Position numbers and translations under genes: made by a program
Source of the DNA: Rhodothermus sp.
GTDB lineage: Bacteria > Bacteroidota > Rhodothermia > Rhodothermales > Rhodothermaceae
Assembly (NCBI GenBank): GCA_030950375.1
Contig: JAUZRN010000040.1
Coordinates: 1 to 59,072, forward strand
Reading direction: 5' to 3'
DNA: 59,072 nucleotides
The notes under the pieces: generated by a model
What the model saw: the letters and a program-made list of their open reading frames with translations, nothing else
What the model was told of the DNA's origin: nothing
Database searches by the model: none
Part shown: in pieces, positions 1 to 8,250 of the stretch
How positions within the stretch are numbered: the first letter of the stretch is position 1
Layout: every line of letters begins with the position of its first letter

Positions 1-1
1 C

Positions 2-142
2 GAGCTGGTGCGTCGGACCAGTCCGTTGCCGGAGTTTGCCCCGCGGAGTCGTTTGAATGCGTTTGATACGCTCTGGGTGCAGGGCCGCTTTGAGGGCGAG
101 GCAATGGAGGGCAATCCGTGGAATGTGCCCTGCACCTGGTAA
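2..142 (+). CDS. C-terminal end of an unrecognised protein (cut by window start)
   Basis: An open frame enters from before the window and runs for 46 codons to a TAA at 140-142. The visible tail is rich in Arg, Phe and Trp and ends in Pro-Cys-Thr-Trp. No domain can be recognised from so short a piece, so no function is assigned. It converges on the TPR lipoprotein gene with only 22 bases between the stop codons. The other two plus-strand frames are interrupted by stops near the edge or show no comparable composition, which is why this frame was chosen. Confidence 0.5.
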   Translation, partial: ELVRRTSPLPEFAPRSRLNAFDTLWVQGRFEGEAMEGNPWNVPCTW

Positions 143-164
143 AACAGGTATCCCTCGCGCATGC

Positions 165-1001
165 TTACAGAGACAACCCTGCCAGCCGCTCGGACAGCGG
201 GTGGAGGAGTTGATCAGGCTCAAGGGCACGGATGGTGTCGGCCAGTGCCGTTTCGTCGAAGGCCAACAGGGGACACGTGATGGCTTCTTCCGACACCAGT
301 GCGCGTCCGGTGCGGGTGTTGCCCTCTTCGAGTTGCAGGCGGGCGGCATCGGTTTTCGGTCGGGCGAACGGCCGGGCTTTTTCCAGCAGCAGGCGGGCCG
401 TCTGCGAGTCCCCTGCCCGCCAGGCCAGATAGGCCTTCAGCACGTAGGCCGGTACGCTGCGGAAATTCATCGCCAGCACCTTGTCAAAAAGCGCTGCGGC
501 CTCTTCAAAACGCCCTTCCAGCAATGCCACCTCGCCCAGATGCAGCACCGGACCACTATCTTTGTTTAACGCAAGCGCCCGTTCGAACGAAGCGCGAGCA
601 GCCCGTAGATCGAACAGGGGGCTTTCCGGATAGCACATCTGCAGCCGACCGAGCTGCATGAACACGCGGCTGCTCTGGGGATGGGCTCTGGCCAGCCGTT
701 GCCAGACCTGATAGGCATCTTCCAGGCGCCCCATCTCCAGATAGGTGTTGCCCAGATAATAAAGGGCATTTTCATGCAGGCTATCAAGCGCCAGCGCCTG
801 CCGATATAGCTCAGCGGCTGCCTCCAGCTCGCCGCTCAGACGCCGCTGCGTCGCTTCACGATACAGCTTCCAGAACTGGACGACGCGATTTCGTTCGGCT
901 TCCGTTGCATTGACCGACTCCGGCGACGCCGTATGTGAAGTGCATCCCGTAATCAGGATCACCCCGAGCCATCCAAGTCCTTTGAGCAGGTTTGGCCACA
1001 T
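165..1001 (-). CDS. TPR-repeat lipoprotein
   Basis: A 278-residue protein with a lipoprotein signal peptide: a short hydrophobic stretch ending in the lipobox Ile-Thr-Gly-Cys, with Cys20 as the lipidation site. The rest is tetratricopeptide-like helical repeats, with alternating Ala/Leu/Tyr spacing and motifs such as ALYYLGNTYLEMGRLEDA. It probably acts as a scaffold or cargo-binding protein in the periplasm or at the outer membrane. The ATG at 1001 was preferred over an upstream in-frame start inside the neighbouring gene because it alone gives a clean signal peptide. It is the last gene of a three-gene minus-strand operon, starting 14 bases after the stop of the ASPIC/UnbV gene. Confidence 0.85.
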   Translation of the reverse strand: MWPNLLKGLGWLGVILITGCTSHTASPESVNATEAERNRVVQFWKLYREATQRRLSGELEAAAELYRQALALDSLHENALYYLGNTYLEMGRLEDAYQVWQRLARAHPQSSRVFMQLGRLQMCYPESPLFDLRAARASFERALALNKDSGPVLHLGEVALLEGRFEEAAALFDKVLAMNFRSVPAYVLKAYLAWRAGDSQTARLLLEKARPFARPKTDAARLQLEEGNTRTGRALVSEEAITCPLLAFDETALADTIRALEPDQLLHPLSERLAGLSL

Positions 1002-1015
1002 TGTTTCTGCGCGCT

Positions 1016-2797
1016 TCAGCTCGTTGAGTCTTCGACGATGCGCACGATCTGGCGGGCTGGCACATCGGTTAACACCTGACGGCGTCCGTTGCACGGCCAG
1101 ATAACTTCGATCGTGTCAACCCGAGCGGCCCTTCCCAGTCCGAAATGGGCTACGGGACTGTTCTGAGACAGGTAGGAACTCTGTGCGCCAATCTGTCGCA
1201 CCTGAACCCGGCCGCCGGCCACGACACGGACGCGTGCCCCGAATGCCATCCGATTACAGGAACGACTTTCAAGCGCTACCTCCAGCCAGCTATTCCGATT
1301 GCCGCCTTCGTTGCGGAGCAGCACCCCGTGGCCGCTGTGATTCACCACGAAAATGTCCACATCACCGTCGTTGTCGTAGTCCGCAAAAGCAGCGCCTCGC
1401 CCCACATAGAGCGCATCGAAGAAGCTACCACTGACGGCCGATACGTCGTAGAAGCCATCCTCGCCGCGATTCCAGAAAAGCAGGTCCTTTTGCGGCACAA
1501 GCAGGTGCGGTTGGTCGCGCTGCTGTAGCGTGCTTCCGTTGGTCACGAATAAGTCAAGCCGTCCATCATTGTCGTAGTCGAAAAACGCAGTCCCCCACCC
1601 TACATAGTCGAGCGAGATCTGTCCGAGTCCGAACTGGTCGGCCTCATCGCGAAAGCGCAAGTTTCCCTGTTCATGCAGGAGATTGGTATACAGGGCATTT
1701 TCCTGGGCTACCCAGTGCGTCAGAAACAGGTCCAGGTCGGTGTCGCCATCCCAGTCTCCCACGGCAATACCCATCGAGCTCCGATAGTCGGCCACCAGCG
1801 CCGGATAGCTCAGCTCTTCAAAGGTGCCATCGCCCCGATTGTGAAAGAAGGTGTTGGCGGATACATCATTAGCTACATAGAGATCCAGCCACCCGTCTTC
1901 GTCCAGATCCACCCAGGCAGCGCTGAGCCCTTTGCCATCAGGATCGGCCACACCGGCGCGGACAGCTATTTCGGTGAAAGTACCGTCTCCGTTGTTGCGA
2001 TACAACAGGTTGCGTTCAGGCTCGAAGGTGGAAGGATTGATCCCCGGAGGATTTTCGAGGTCAAAGTCCAACGCTGAGGGATCGTTGCGAACAGGCACGT
2101 AACGGACGTAGCCGGTAATATACAGGTCGAGGTCTCCGTCGTTATCATAGTCTCCCCAGGAGGCTCCTGTCCAGAACCCTGCCGGGCCGGCCAGCCCGGC
2201 GCTGCGGGTCACCTCGGTGAATGTTCCGTCCCCATTGTTGTGATAGAGCACGTTCTGGCCAAAGGCGGTTACCACCAGATCGGGCCATCCGTCATTGTCG
2301 TAGTCGCCCCAGGCCGCGCCCATGCCCCAGCCGCAGAAGCCCACACCGGCCGTCGTGGTAACCTCGGTAAACGTACCATCGCCGTTGTTGTGGAACAGAC
2401 GGTTGCAGGTACCGGCCTGACGTCCTTCTTCAGGCGTCATCGAAAGCGGTCCGATCGTGCTGACCACATAGAGATCGAGCCAGCCGTCTCGGTCGTAATC
2501 GCCCCACGCGGCGCCCGAACCCATATCCTCAGGAATCTGGCTTGTGCGCCGACCGGCAAAATGGCGAAAGCGAATGCCCGCGGCTTCCGTCACGTCCTCG
2601 AACATAACCCGAGGATAGTCCGGCGGTAACGTCCGCTCCAGCCGTGCGACCACTCCCTCGACCTGTTCACCCGGACGGTAGGGTACTTCGTCTGTATCCG
2701 TCACGCGCCATACCAGGACCCCGCCACCCAAGCTTCCAAGAAGGGCTACCCCCAGCGCCCATCCTATCTGGCGCTTTCTGCGCGACAGTCGTCCCAT
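1016..2797 (-). CDS. FG-GAP/VCBS repeat protein with ASPIC/UnbV domain (CRTAC1-like)
   Basis: A 593-residue exported protein with an N-terminal membrane anchor (about residues 12-30). At least seven FG-GAP/VCBS-type repeats follow, each with a calcium-loop-like motif such as GDYDNDGWPDL, which should fold as a beta-propeller. The last ~80 residues match the ASPIC/UnbV domain that ends the CRTAC1 family (motifs GARVRV, HFGLG, VIWPCNGR). The biochemical role of this family is not settled; binding to surfaces or ligands is the usual guess. The gene starts 5 bases after the stop of the multihaem cytochrome and is followed 14 bases later by the TPR lipoprotein, so the three products probably work together in the envelope. 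Confidence 0.9.
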   Translation of the reverse strand: MGRLSRRKRQIGWALGVALLGSLGGGVLVWRVTDTDEVPYRPGEQVEGVVARLERTLPPDYPRVMFEDVTEAAGIRFRHFAGRRTSQIPEDMGSGAAWGDYDRDGWLDLYVVSTIGPLSMTPEEGRQAGTCNRLFHNNGDGTFTEVTTTAGVGFCGWGMGAAWGDYDNDGWPDLVVTAFGQNVLYHNNGDGTFTEVTRSAGLAGPAGFWTGASWGDYDNDGDLDLYITGYVRYVPVRNDPSALDFDLENPPGINPSTFEPERNLLYRNNGDGTFTEIAVRAGVADPDGKGLSAAWVDLDEDGWLDLYVANDVSANTFFHNRGDGTFEELSYPALVADYRSSMGIAVGDWDGDTDLDLFLTHWVAQENALYTNLLHEQGNLRFRDEADQFGLGQISLDYVGWGTAFFDYDNDGRLDLFVTNGSTLQQRDQPHLLVPQKDLLFWNRGEDGFYDVSAVSGSFFDALYVGRGAAFADYDNDGDVDIFVVNHSGHGVLLRNEGGNRNSWLEVALESRSCNRMAFGARVRVVAGGRVQVRQIGAQSSYLSQNSPVAHFGLGRAARVDTIEVIWPCNGRRQVLTDVPARQIVRIVEDSTS

Positions 2798-2802
2798 GGC
2801 GT

Positions 2803-4797
2803 CTATGGCAGCACCTGAATCACGGTGGAATCAGCCGAAAGCTCCGTCACCGGAGCCGTAAGCGTTGTGTCGGGAAACAGGAAATTGAGCAGGAACTGGT
2901 TTACCTTCCGATAGCAGAGCCGTGCTTTCACATGCAGGCGGCGAGCATTGGGCGGCACGGTGAACACATAACGCGCCTGATCAGCATAGCCAGGAAAGAG
3001 GGCACGCTTATAGCGCACGCCCACCATCTCCCAGAGGTTATGCCGGTCGATCAGATTACCGTAGCGATCCACAGGCTCTGCCTTGAAGACGAACGCGCCT
3101 GGCTCGATGAAATAACGGTCGTCAAGCCGTCCGCTGACAAATACCTCCTGCCCCTGCTCGTTGGTCACCACAAACTCAACCCATGCCTGAATAATGTCCA
3201 ACGGACCGGTCGGAAAGTCGTGGCCGGCCTTGTTGTTCAACAGGGCCACTTCGACGGTGATCGTTTCGCCGGGACGAACACGCGTCGGTGCCAGTATCTG
3301 GATGGGGATGACCGGCCCATCACGCCACTTGTCGGCAATCTCTGGCACCTCGATTTCCCCCCGGAGCCACTTTTCGACGAGCCGTGCATGCTCCTGGCCG
3401 CCTGGGAGCTCCAGATGCGCTGGAATAAACTGATTGGCCCCCAGAAAACGATGGCTGCGATGCTTGCCGTCGTCTGGTGAACGGTTGTAGTCGAGCGCAT
3501 CGCCCCGGGCTGGATCAAACGAATCGACCAGGGGCATATGGCACTCCCGACACTCTATCGTCTTCAGGGGGTCACCCGGATGATTCCAACGACTCTTGCG
3601 CCAGTTGTCGTACTGGTTCTGCAGTTGCACCCATCCCACGTTATTGATTTCCTCATCAACGAACTGCTTATGGCAGGCGCCGCAGAACTCCGGGCTCTTG
3701 AACATGCGACGGCTCAGACTGTTGATGTGATGTTCTGGATAGGAGCGAATCAAGAAGTTGCTGATCAACACGCCAAACCCGCTCGTGTCGCGCTCAAAGA
3801 GATAGGGTTCCGGGGCATGGATCACATAATCTGCGTTGCCCCGCACGTCCACCTCCTGAATGGCATGACAGGTCACACACGAAATCCCTTCATGCAACCC
3901 AACCGGATTGGTAAGATCGTCGCGAAACAGATTCTTCGTGCCGCTGAAAAGCGAAATAGGATCGTGGCAGCCGCCACAGTAGCGTGTCGATTCAGCGCCG
4001 TTCTGCGTGCCCATTACGTGCTGTACCCGACGAAAGAGTGGATCGGCCGCCGAATAGCGGTGCGCGCTGGGCAGCCATTCCTCATAGATCTGCTCGTGGC
4101 ACCCCGAACGTCCACAGGAGGCCGAACCGCCCAGCACGTCGGCCGGGATTGCCCGGTTGTTCTCGGTGCGCGCCAGACTGGGCGCGAAGGGGCGATCGGG
4201 GCCATAAAGGTAGCTATAATCTGGCGGCAGTTCGACGTAGCGCGCTGGCGCTCGATACACGTACGCCAACGCTACCCCCACGAAAAACAGCCCCAACGTC
4301 CACAGCATCACTGCCGCCGAGAAGCGCTGCTGCGCCACCAGAACCGGCCGGATCGCTTCTCGCTTACGCGCTCGATGGTCGCGCACCATAATCCAGACTA
4401 CATGCGGCACGACCGTAGCGATCAACGCAAACGTAGCCCACAGATGTACCCGACGCCAGCCATAATGGATACGCGTCCCCCAGAGCGCCTGCCCCGTCAA
4501 CACCAGCCCCGATACGATCGCCACCAGCGTAGCCCCCATACCTACGTATCCCAGCACGACAAGATGATTCCAGGGCATACGCCGATACATCCACCAATGC
4601 CGCACCTGATACCAGAGATACGGCCCGGTGAAAAGCAGACCGCCTACCGTGTGTAGTAGTACAATAAACTGGCTGGGTACGCTGAAGGGCAGCAGATAAA
4701 TGGCGAGTCCGCTCAACGTCTCAAACAAAAGCAAACCACCTACACACCAGAGCAATCGGTGGCGCCATTCACGCAGGCGAGGATGATCAGGCTGCAT
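2803..4797 (-). CDS. Membrane-bound multihaem cytochrome c with cytochrome b561-like membrane domain
   Basis: A 664-residue protein. About residues 10-180 form four to five membrane helices with several histidines placed as possible haem b ligands, like a di-haem membrane cytochrome. The exported part carries four CXXCH haem c motifs (CGGCH near 274, CVTCH near 307, CGACH near 372, CRECH near 416). A preceding CGRSGCH (near 228) has four residues between the cysteines and may be a fifth, unusual haem site. The C-terminal ~180 residues look beta-rich and Ig-like. The likely role is electron transfer between the quinone pool and periplasmic acceptors; the partner is unknown. ATG 4797 was chosen over an upstream TTG. 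It is the first gene of the operon with the CRTAC1-like and TPR proteins. Confidence 0.85.
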   Translation of the reverse strand: MQPDHPRLREWRHRLLWCVGGLLLFETLSGLAIYLLPFSVPSQFIVLLHTVGGLLFTGPYLWYQVRHWWMYRRMPWNHLVVLGYVGMGATLVAIVSGLVLTGQALWGTRIHYGWRRVHLWATFALIATVVPHVVWIMVRDHRARKREAIRPVLVAQQRFSAAVMLWTLGLFFVGVALAYVYRAPARYVELPPDYSYLYGPDRPFAPSLARTENNRAIPADVLGGSASCGRSGCHEQIYEEWLPSAHRYSAADPLFRRVQHVMGTQNGAESTRYCGGCHDPISLFSGTKNLFRDDLTNPVGLHEGISCVTCHAIQEVDVRGNADYVIHAPEPYLFERDTSGFGVLISNFLIRSYPEHHINSLSRRMFKSPEFCGACHKQFVDEEINNVGWVQLQNQYDNWRKSRWNHPGDPLKTIECRECHMPLVDSFDPARGDALDYNRSPDDGKHRSHRFLGANQFIPAHLELPGGQEHARLVEKWLRGEIEVPEIADKWRDGPVIPIQILAPTRVRPGETITVEVALLNNKAGHDFPTGPLDIIQAWVEFVVTNEQGQEVFVSGRLDDRYFIEPGAFVFKAEPVDRYGNLIDRHNLWEMVGVRYKRALFPGYADQARYVFTVPPNARRLHVKARLCYRKVNQFLLNFLFPDTTLTAPVTELSADSTVIQVLP

Positions 4798-4989
4798 AGC
4801 TCGAATTCTGGTAAAGCAGTACAAAAATAAGATTCAGTTGTTTTTTGTCTTTATTAGAAAGTAAGCGAAGCAAGACGCTCCGTCAAGCGCCGCGTTCATC
4901 CCTGCAGGTGGCCTGTAATCCGACCGACGAGCTTTCGTACAGGGAAACGTCCGCTTGAAGATTTTCGGTACCCATGCTGACGAAGTGCC

Positions 4990-5766
4990 ATGAACCGTCT
5001 GCTCTGGTTGCTGATCGGGCTGGCACTGGTGGCCGTGCTTAACGATCTGCTGAATACCGGTGATCGCATTTTTTGGATCTACGGCGGTGAGATGAGCAAG
5101 ACGTTCGAAGGCCTGCCCAGAGGGTGACGCATTTGCCTCGTGCGTGAAGACCTGGATTTGCTGCTTCGCACCATTCCAGCGCTGGCAGCGGGCAGCGTCT
5201 CCTATGGACGCTGGAGCACGATCCTGGAAGGCGGCGACATGCGCACCTCGACCTATATGGAAGGTGTCGATCCTGCCCTCAAAGTGCTACACCCCACCTA
5301 TCCCGTTTGAGGCGGCTGTTTTCTGAACGTCCAGGACCTGCGTCGCAGGCGGCACCTCGTTTTCCTGGGCGACGAGCTGGCCCGACGGCTCTTTGGCACG
5401 CAGGATTCGTGGGCCTGACCGTCAAGATCGACGGCCTGCCCTTCACGATGCAGGCAAAGCTCCAGACCTCCATGAACAACGGCCCGGACGCCCTGTGTGC
5501 CTTCATTCCATCCACCACGTTCGAAACCATCGACGGCTTTCGCTACATCAATCATCTGCTGGTGCAACCTCGTAGCGTAGGTGAAGCTGAGCGGGCTAAG
5601 CCAGAAATCTATCGCGTACCGGGCCGCCGCTACCAGTTTGATCCAACCGATCGCGCTCACGGTAGGCGCCATCGGCCTGCTGACGCTGATCGGCCTGGCT
5701 GCCGGATTCTTTCCAGCCCGTCGGGCCGCCCGGGTCGATCCCGTCGAAGCCCTGCGCCATGAGTAA
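4990..5766 (+). pseudogene. Decayed MacB-like ABC transporter permease
   Basis: A continuous trail of MacB/FtsX-type permease sequence in pieces. From ATG 4990 one frame gives an N-terminal membrane helix and the start of the periplasmic domain, but it is cut by in-frame TGA codons at 5125-5127 and 5308-5310. The same frame reads on with LVFLGDELARRLFG, typical of the MacB periplasmic domain. A one-base loss near 5410 moves the reading into the next frame (VGLTVKIDG, then LQTSMNNGPDA). Near 5645-5660 the sequence jumps into a third frame and directly to the C-terminal helix and end (GFFPARRAARVDPVEALRHE). About 150-200 codons of the FtsX membrane core are therefore missing. No partner ATPase gene is adjacent. 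Confidence 0.85.
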
Positions 5767-5905
5767 CATGCCGCAACGGGCTCCTGTAAAAATTGCCTCC
5801 GATAGGTCTTTTCTTCCCTCCAGCATCTTTTTTTACCCTGCCTATTGCCTTTTTTAAAAATTAGGCACGTTCATTGATTATCTACAATTTTAAAACAATA
5901 CCCTA

Positions 5906-5934
5906 TTGACACCTAAGTTTATATGGACTATATT
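5906..5934 (+). promoter_or_regulatory. Promoter of glnA
   Basis: A textbook sigma-70-like pair in AT-rich DNA: TTGACA at 5906-5911, a 17-base spacer, and TATATT at 5929-5934. The predicted transcript start near 5941 leaves a leader of about 47 bases before the glnA ATG at 5988. It is the strongest promoter match in the window, which fits a highly expressed gene. Confidence 0.75.
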
Positions 5935-5987
5935 GCCGCAGGCTTATTAAACAAGGGTTATCTCTGATCACCAAACACAAAACATCC

Positions 5988-7439
5988 ATGGCACCACCGC
6001 TGATTGCCGAAATGCCGGTGGAAACCCGGAAGGAAGTCATCCGCAGGGTTTTTGAGCTGATTGAAAAGGAAAAGGCGCAGATGGTCGACATTCGCTTTGT
6101 CGACTTTCTGGGCCAGCAGCAACACTTTTCGATCCCGGCTGCCCAGTTCGAACCCGATCATTTCGATGAGGGTGTGGGCTTCGACGGTTCGTCGATCCGG
6201 GGTTGGAAGAGCATTCATGAGTCCGACATGCTGGTGATTCCGGATCCGACGACCGCCTTTGTCGATCCGTTTTTCCAGCACAAGACGGTCGTTCTCATTG
6301 GCGAGATCCACGAGCCGGGCACGCTGGAGCCCTTTCCGCGCTGCCCCCGGGGCATCGCCCGTCGCGCCGAGCAGTTCCTGAAGCAGTCGGGTATCGCCGA
6401 TGTGGCCTACTTCGGGCCGGAGGCCGAGTTCTTTGTATTCGACCACGCTTCGTTCGACGAAGGCCCCAACCAGGCGTTCTACAAGATCGACTCGGATGAA
6501 GGCGCCTGGAACCGGGGACGGCACGACAGCCTGGGGTACAAGCCCACGACCAAAGGGGGATACTTCCCCGTACCACCCACCGACTCGCTTCAGAACTTGC
6601 GTGCCGAAATGGTGCTGCATATGGAAGCCATCGGCATCCCGGTGGAATGTCAGCACCACGAGGTGGCCTCTGGGGGTCAATGCGAAATCGACTTTCGCTT
6701 TCAGCCCCTGTTGAAGTGTGCCGATCTGCTGCTGAACTACAAATACATCGTCAAAAATACCGCCTGGAAGTACGGTAAGACGGTCACCTTCATGCCCAAG
6801 CCGATCTTCGGAGACAACGGCTCGGGCATGCACACGCACATCTCGCTCTGGAAAGATGAGCAACCGCTCTTCTTTGGAGAGGGTTATGCCGGTTTGAGTC
6901 AGGAAGCCCTCTGGTTTATCGGGGGTATTTTGCACCACGCCCCGGCCATAATTGCCTTTACGAATCCGACAACCAACTCCTTCCGTCGCCTGGTACCCGG
7001 CTTCGAGGCCCCGGTGAACCTGGTCTATTCCGCGCGCAACCGGAGCGCCGCCATCCGCATCCCCGTCTACTCAAACAGCCCCAAGGCTAAGCGGATTGAA
7101 GCCCGCTTCCCGGATCCGTCCTGCAATCCCTATCTGGCCTTTTCAGCGTTGCTACTGGCCGGACTGGACGGTATTCGCAATCAGATCGATCCAGGTCCCC
7201 CTGTCGACAGGGACATCTATCACCTGTCGCCAGAGGAGCAGGCAGCCCTGCCTCAGGCACCCAAGTCGCTCGAAGAGGCCCTCGAAGCGCTCGAAAAGGA
7301 TCACGAATTTCTGCTTCAGGGCGGCGTCTTTACGGAAGAGGTCATTGAGGCCTGGATCCAGTACAAGTACGACAACGAGGTCCAGCAACTCCGGATGCGT
7401 CCGCATCCGTATGAGTTCTCGCTATACTTTGACGTGTAG
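5988..7439 (+). CDS. glnA: Glutamine synthetase, type I
   Basis: A 483-residue protein matching bacterial GlnA along its whole length. It makes glutamine from glutamate, ammonia and ATP in the cytoplasm. Seen in order: the N-terminal beta-grasp region with [10 protein letters not shown], the catalytic barrel with EAEFFVFD, the glycine-rich HTHISLW segment, and the ATP/glutamate-binding region with NSFRRLVPG and [10 protein letters not shown]. Tyr411 lies in IYHLSPEE, the position of the adenylylation site in type I-beta enzymes, so control by GlnE-type modification is possible; no glnE is in the window. The gene is monocistronic, with its own promoter upstream and a strong terminator 26 bases after the stop. 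Confidence 0.97.
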   Translation: MAPPLIAEMPVETRKEVIRRVFELIEKEKAQMVDIRFVDFLGQQQHFSIPAAQFEPDHFDEGVGFDGSSIRGWKSIHESDMLVIPDPTTAFVDPFFQHKTVVLIGEIHEPGTLEPFPRCPRGIARRAEQFLKQSGIADVAYFGPEAEFFVFDHASFDEGPNQAFYKIDSDEGAWNRGRHDSLGYKPTTKGGYFPVPPTDSLQNLRAEMVLHMEAIGIPVECQHHEVASGGQCEIDFRFQPLLKCADLLLNYKYIVKNTAWKYGKTVTFMPKPIFGDNGSGMHTHISLWKDEQPLFFGEGYAGLSQEALWFIGGILHHAPAIIAFTNPTTNSFRRLVPGFEAPVNLVYSARNRSAAIRIPVYSNSPKAKRIEARFPDPSCNPYLAFSALLLAGLDGIRNQIDPGPPVDRDIYHLSPEEQAALPQAPKSLEEALEALEKDHEFLLQGGVFTEEVIEAWIQYKYDNEVQQLRMRPHPYEFSLYFDV

Positions 7440-7465
7440 CACAAGACCAGCACTACGATAACGCG

Positions 7466-7501
7466 GAGGGCGGCGTCAGACGGCGCCGTCCTCTATTTTT
7501 T
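7466..7501 (+). terminator. Intrinsic terminator of glnA
   Basis: A 10-base-pair stem (GAGGGCGGCG at 7466-7475 with CGCCGTCCTC at 7484-7493, one G-U pair) and an 8-base loop, followed by TATTTTTTT. It lies just after glnA, and its T-run overlaps the stop codon region of the convergent lipoprotein gene. Confidence 0.85.
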
Positions 7502-8250
7502 TAGTCCGTGCACAGTACCGTAAATGAGGTCGTAATTATTGGTTTGTCAATGTCATAGGGTTGATCATCAGATACCGAACGCACGTGCAACATGGGCCAG
7601 AGCCGTTCTCCACAGGAAACGGTCTCCTCGGGAAAGAGCTTCACCTCCAACTGCCGATAAATGCCAGGTTCCAGGGGTTTACGGGCAATCACGCCGGGGA
7701 CTTTGGGGCGATTGCCTGCATCCCGATGAATGACCAGATCAGCAGGCTCCCCGACGCCCACTTCTTCAATAATTACGGTCTGATTGACGACCTCCTGATC
7801 TTCCACTACGATCCATCCGTCGGTTACGGCTCCGCCTTGAAAGAGGAAAAACCGGGCCTCTACCGGTTGTTGGTTCACCTGAAAAGGACGATCAACCTCA
7901 GGTTCAAACTGCCCGATGCGTCCAAGATCACGGTAAAGCATGGCCGAGCACCAGGCCACCTCATCGTCATCCAGGGGGAGCGTATAAGGCACTGGCAGAT
8001 TGGTCCGCCTGCCTTGTGCCACCGCCGCTACCCCGGCCAGCTGCGGCGCCCGGTCGATACGACGCACCACAACCCATCCCGCTGCCGGTGTTGTCACCCT
8101 TTTGATTTTTACCTGCTGGTTGACCAGCATCTGATTTCCAGCCACAATCTCAGGTACCAGTACCGGCTCCTGGGCGGCATCGCAACCGAGCAACACCCCT
8201 CCCAGCAGCCAGCCGATCCAGCTACCGCGCAATAGGTTCTTTCCTTTCAT
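7501..8250 (-). CDS. Lipoprotein with two DUF7282-like repeats
   Basis: A 249-residue predicted lipoprotein with lipobox Leu-Leu-Gly-Cys at Cys23. The mature part contains two related segments. Each begins with a short strand of the form VNQxVxI followed by a surface-loop motif (TTPAAGWVVVRR near 53, then GVGEPADLVIHRD near 165). This pattern recalls the DUF7282 family of exported proteins, but the family match is from memory and only tentative. It has three cysteines after the lipid anchor and no visible catalytic motif. Its ATG overlaps the stop of the BNR-repeat exoprotein gene by four bases (ATGA), so the two are translationally coupled and probably act at the same surface. Confidence 0.75.
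   Translation of the reverse strand: MKGKNLLRGSWIGWLLGGVLLGCDAAQEPVLVPEIVAGNQMLVNQQVKIKRVTTPAAGWVVVRRIDRAPQLAGVAAVAQGRRTNLPVPYTLPLDDDEVAWCSAMLYRDLGRIGQFEPEVDRPFQVNQQPVEARFFLFQGGAVTDGWIVVEDQEVVNQTVIIEEVGVGEPADLVIHRDAGNRPKVPGVIARKPLEPGIYRQLEVKLFPEETVSCGERLWPMLHVRSVSDDQPYDIDKPIITTSFTVLCTD

Noticed and set aside
2644-4656. Long plus-strand open frames (278 and 372 codons) opposite the cytochrome gene
   Set aside because: They are antisense to a gene with clear CXXCH motifs, have no recognisable domains and show skewed compositions typical of reverse-frame shadows in GC-rich DNA.
5101-5330. Selenocysteine or stop-codon recoding to explain the TGA codons in the permease
   Set aside because: The same region also has a frameshift and a large deletion, so simple decay explains everything; no recoding element was seen.
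5958-6938. A 326-codon minus-strand frame across the first part of glnA
   Set aside because: It is exactly opposite a full-length, highly conserved glutamine synthetase and has no domain of its own.
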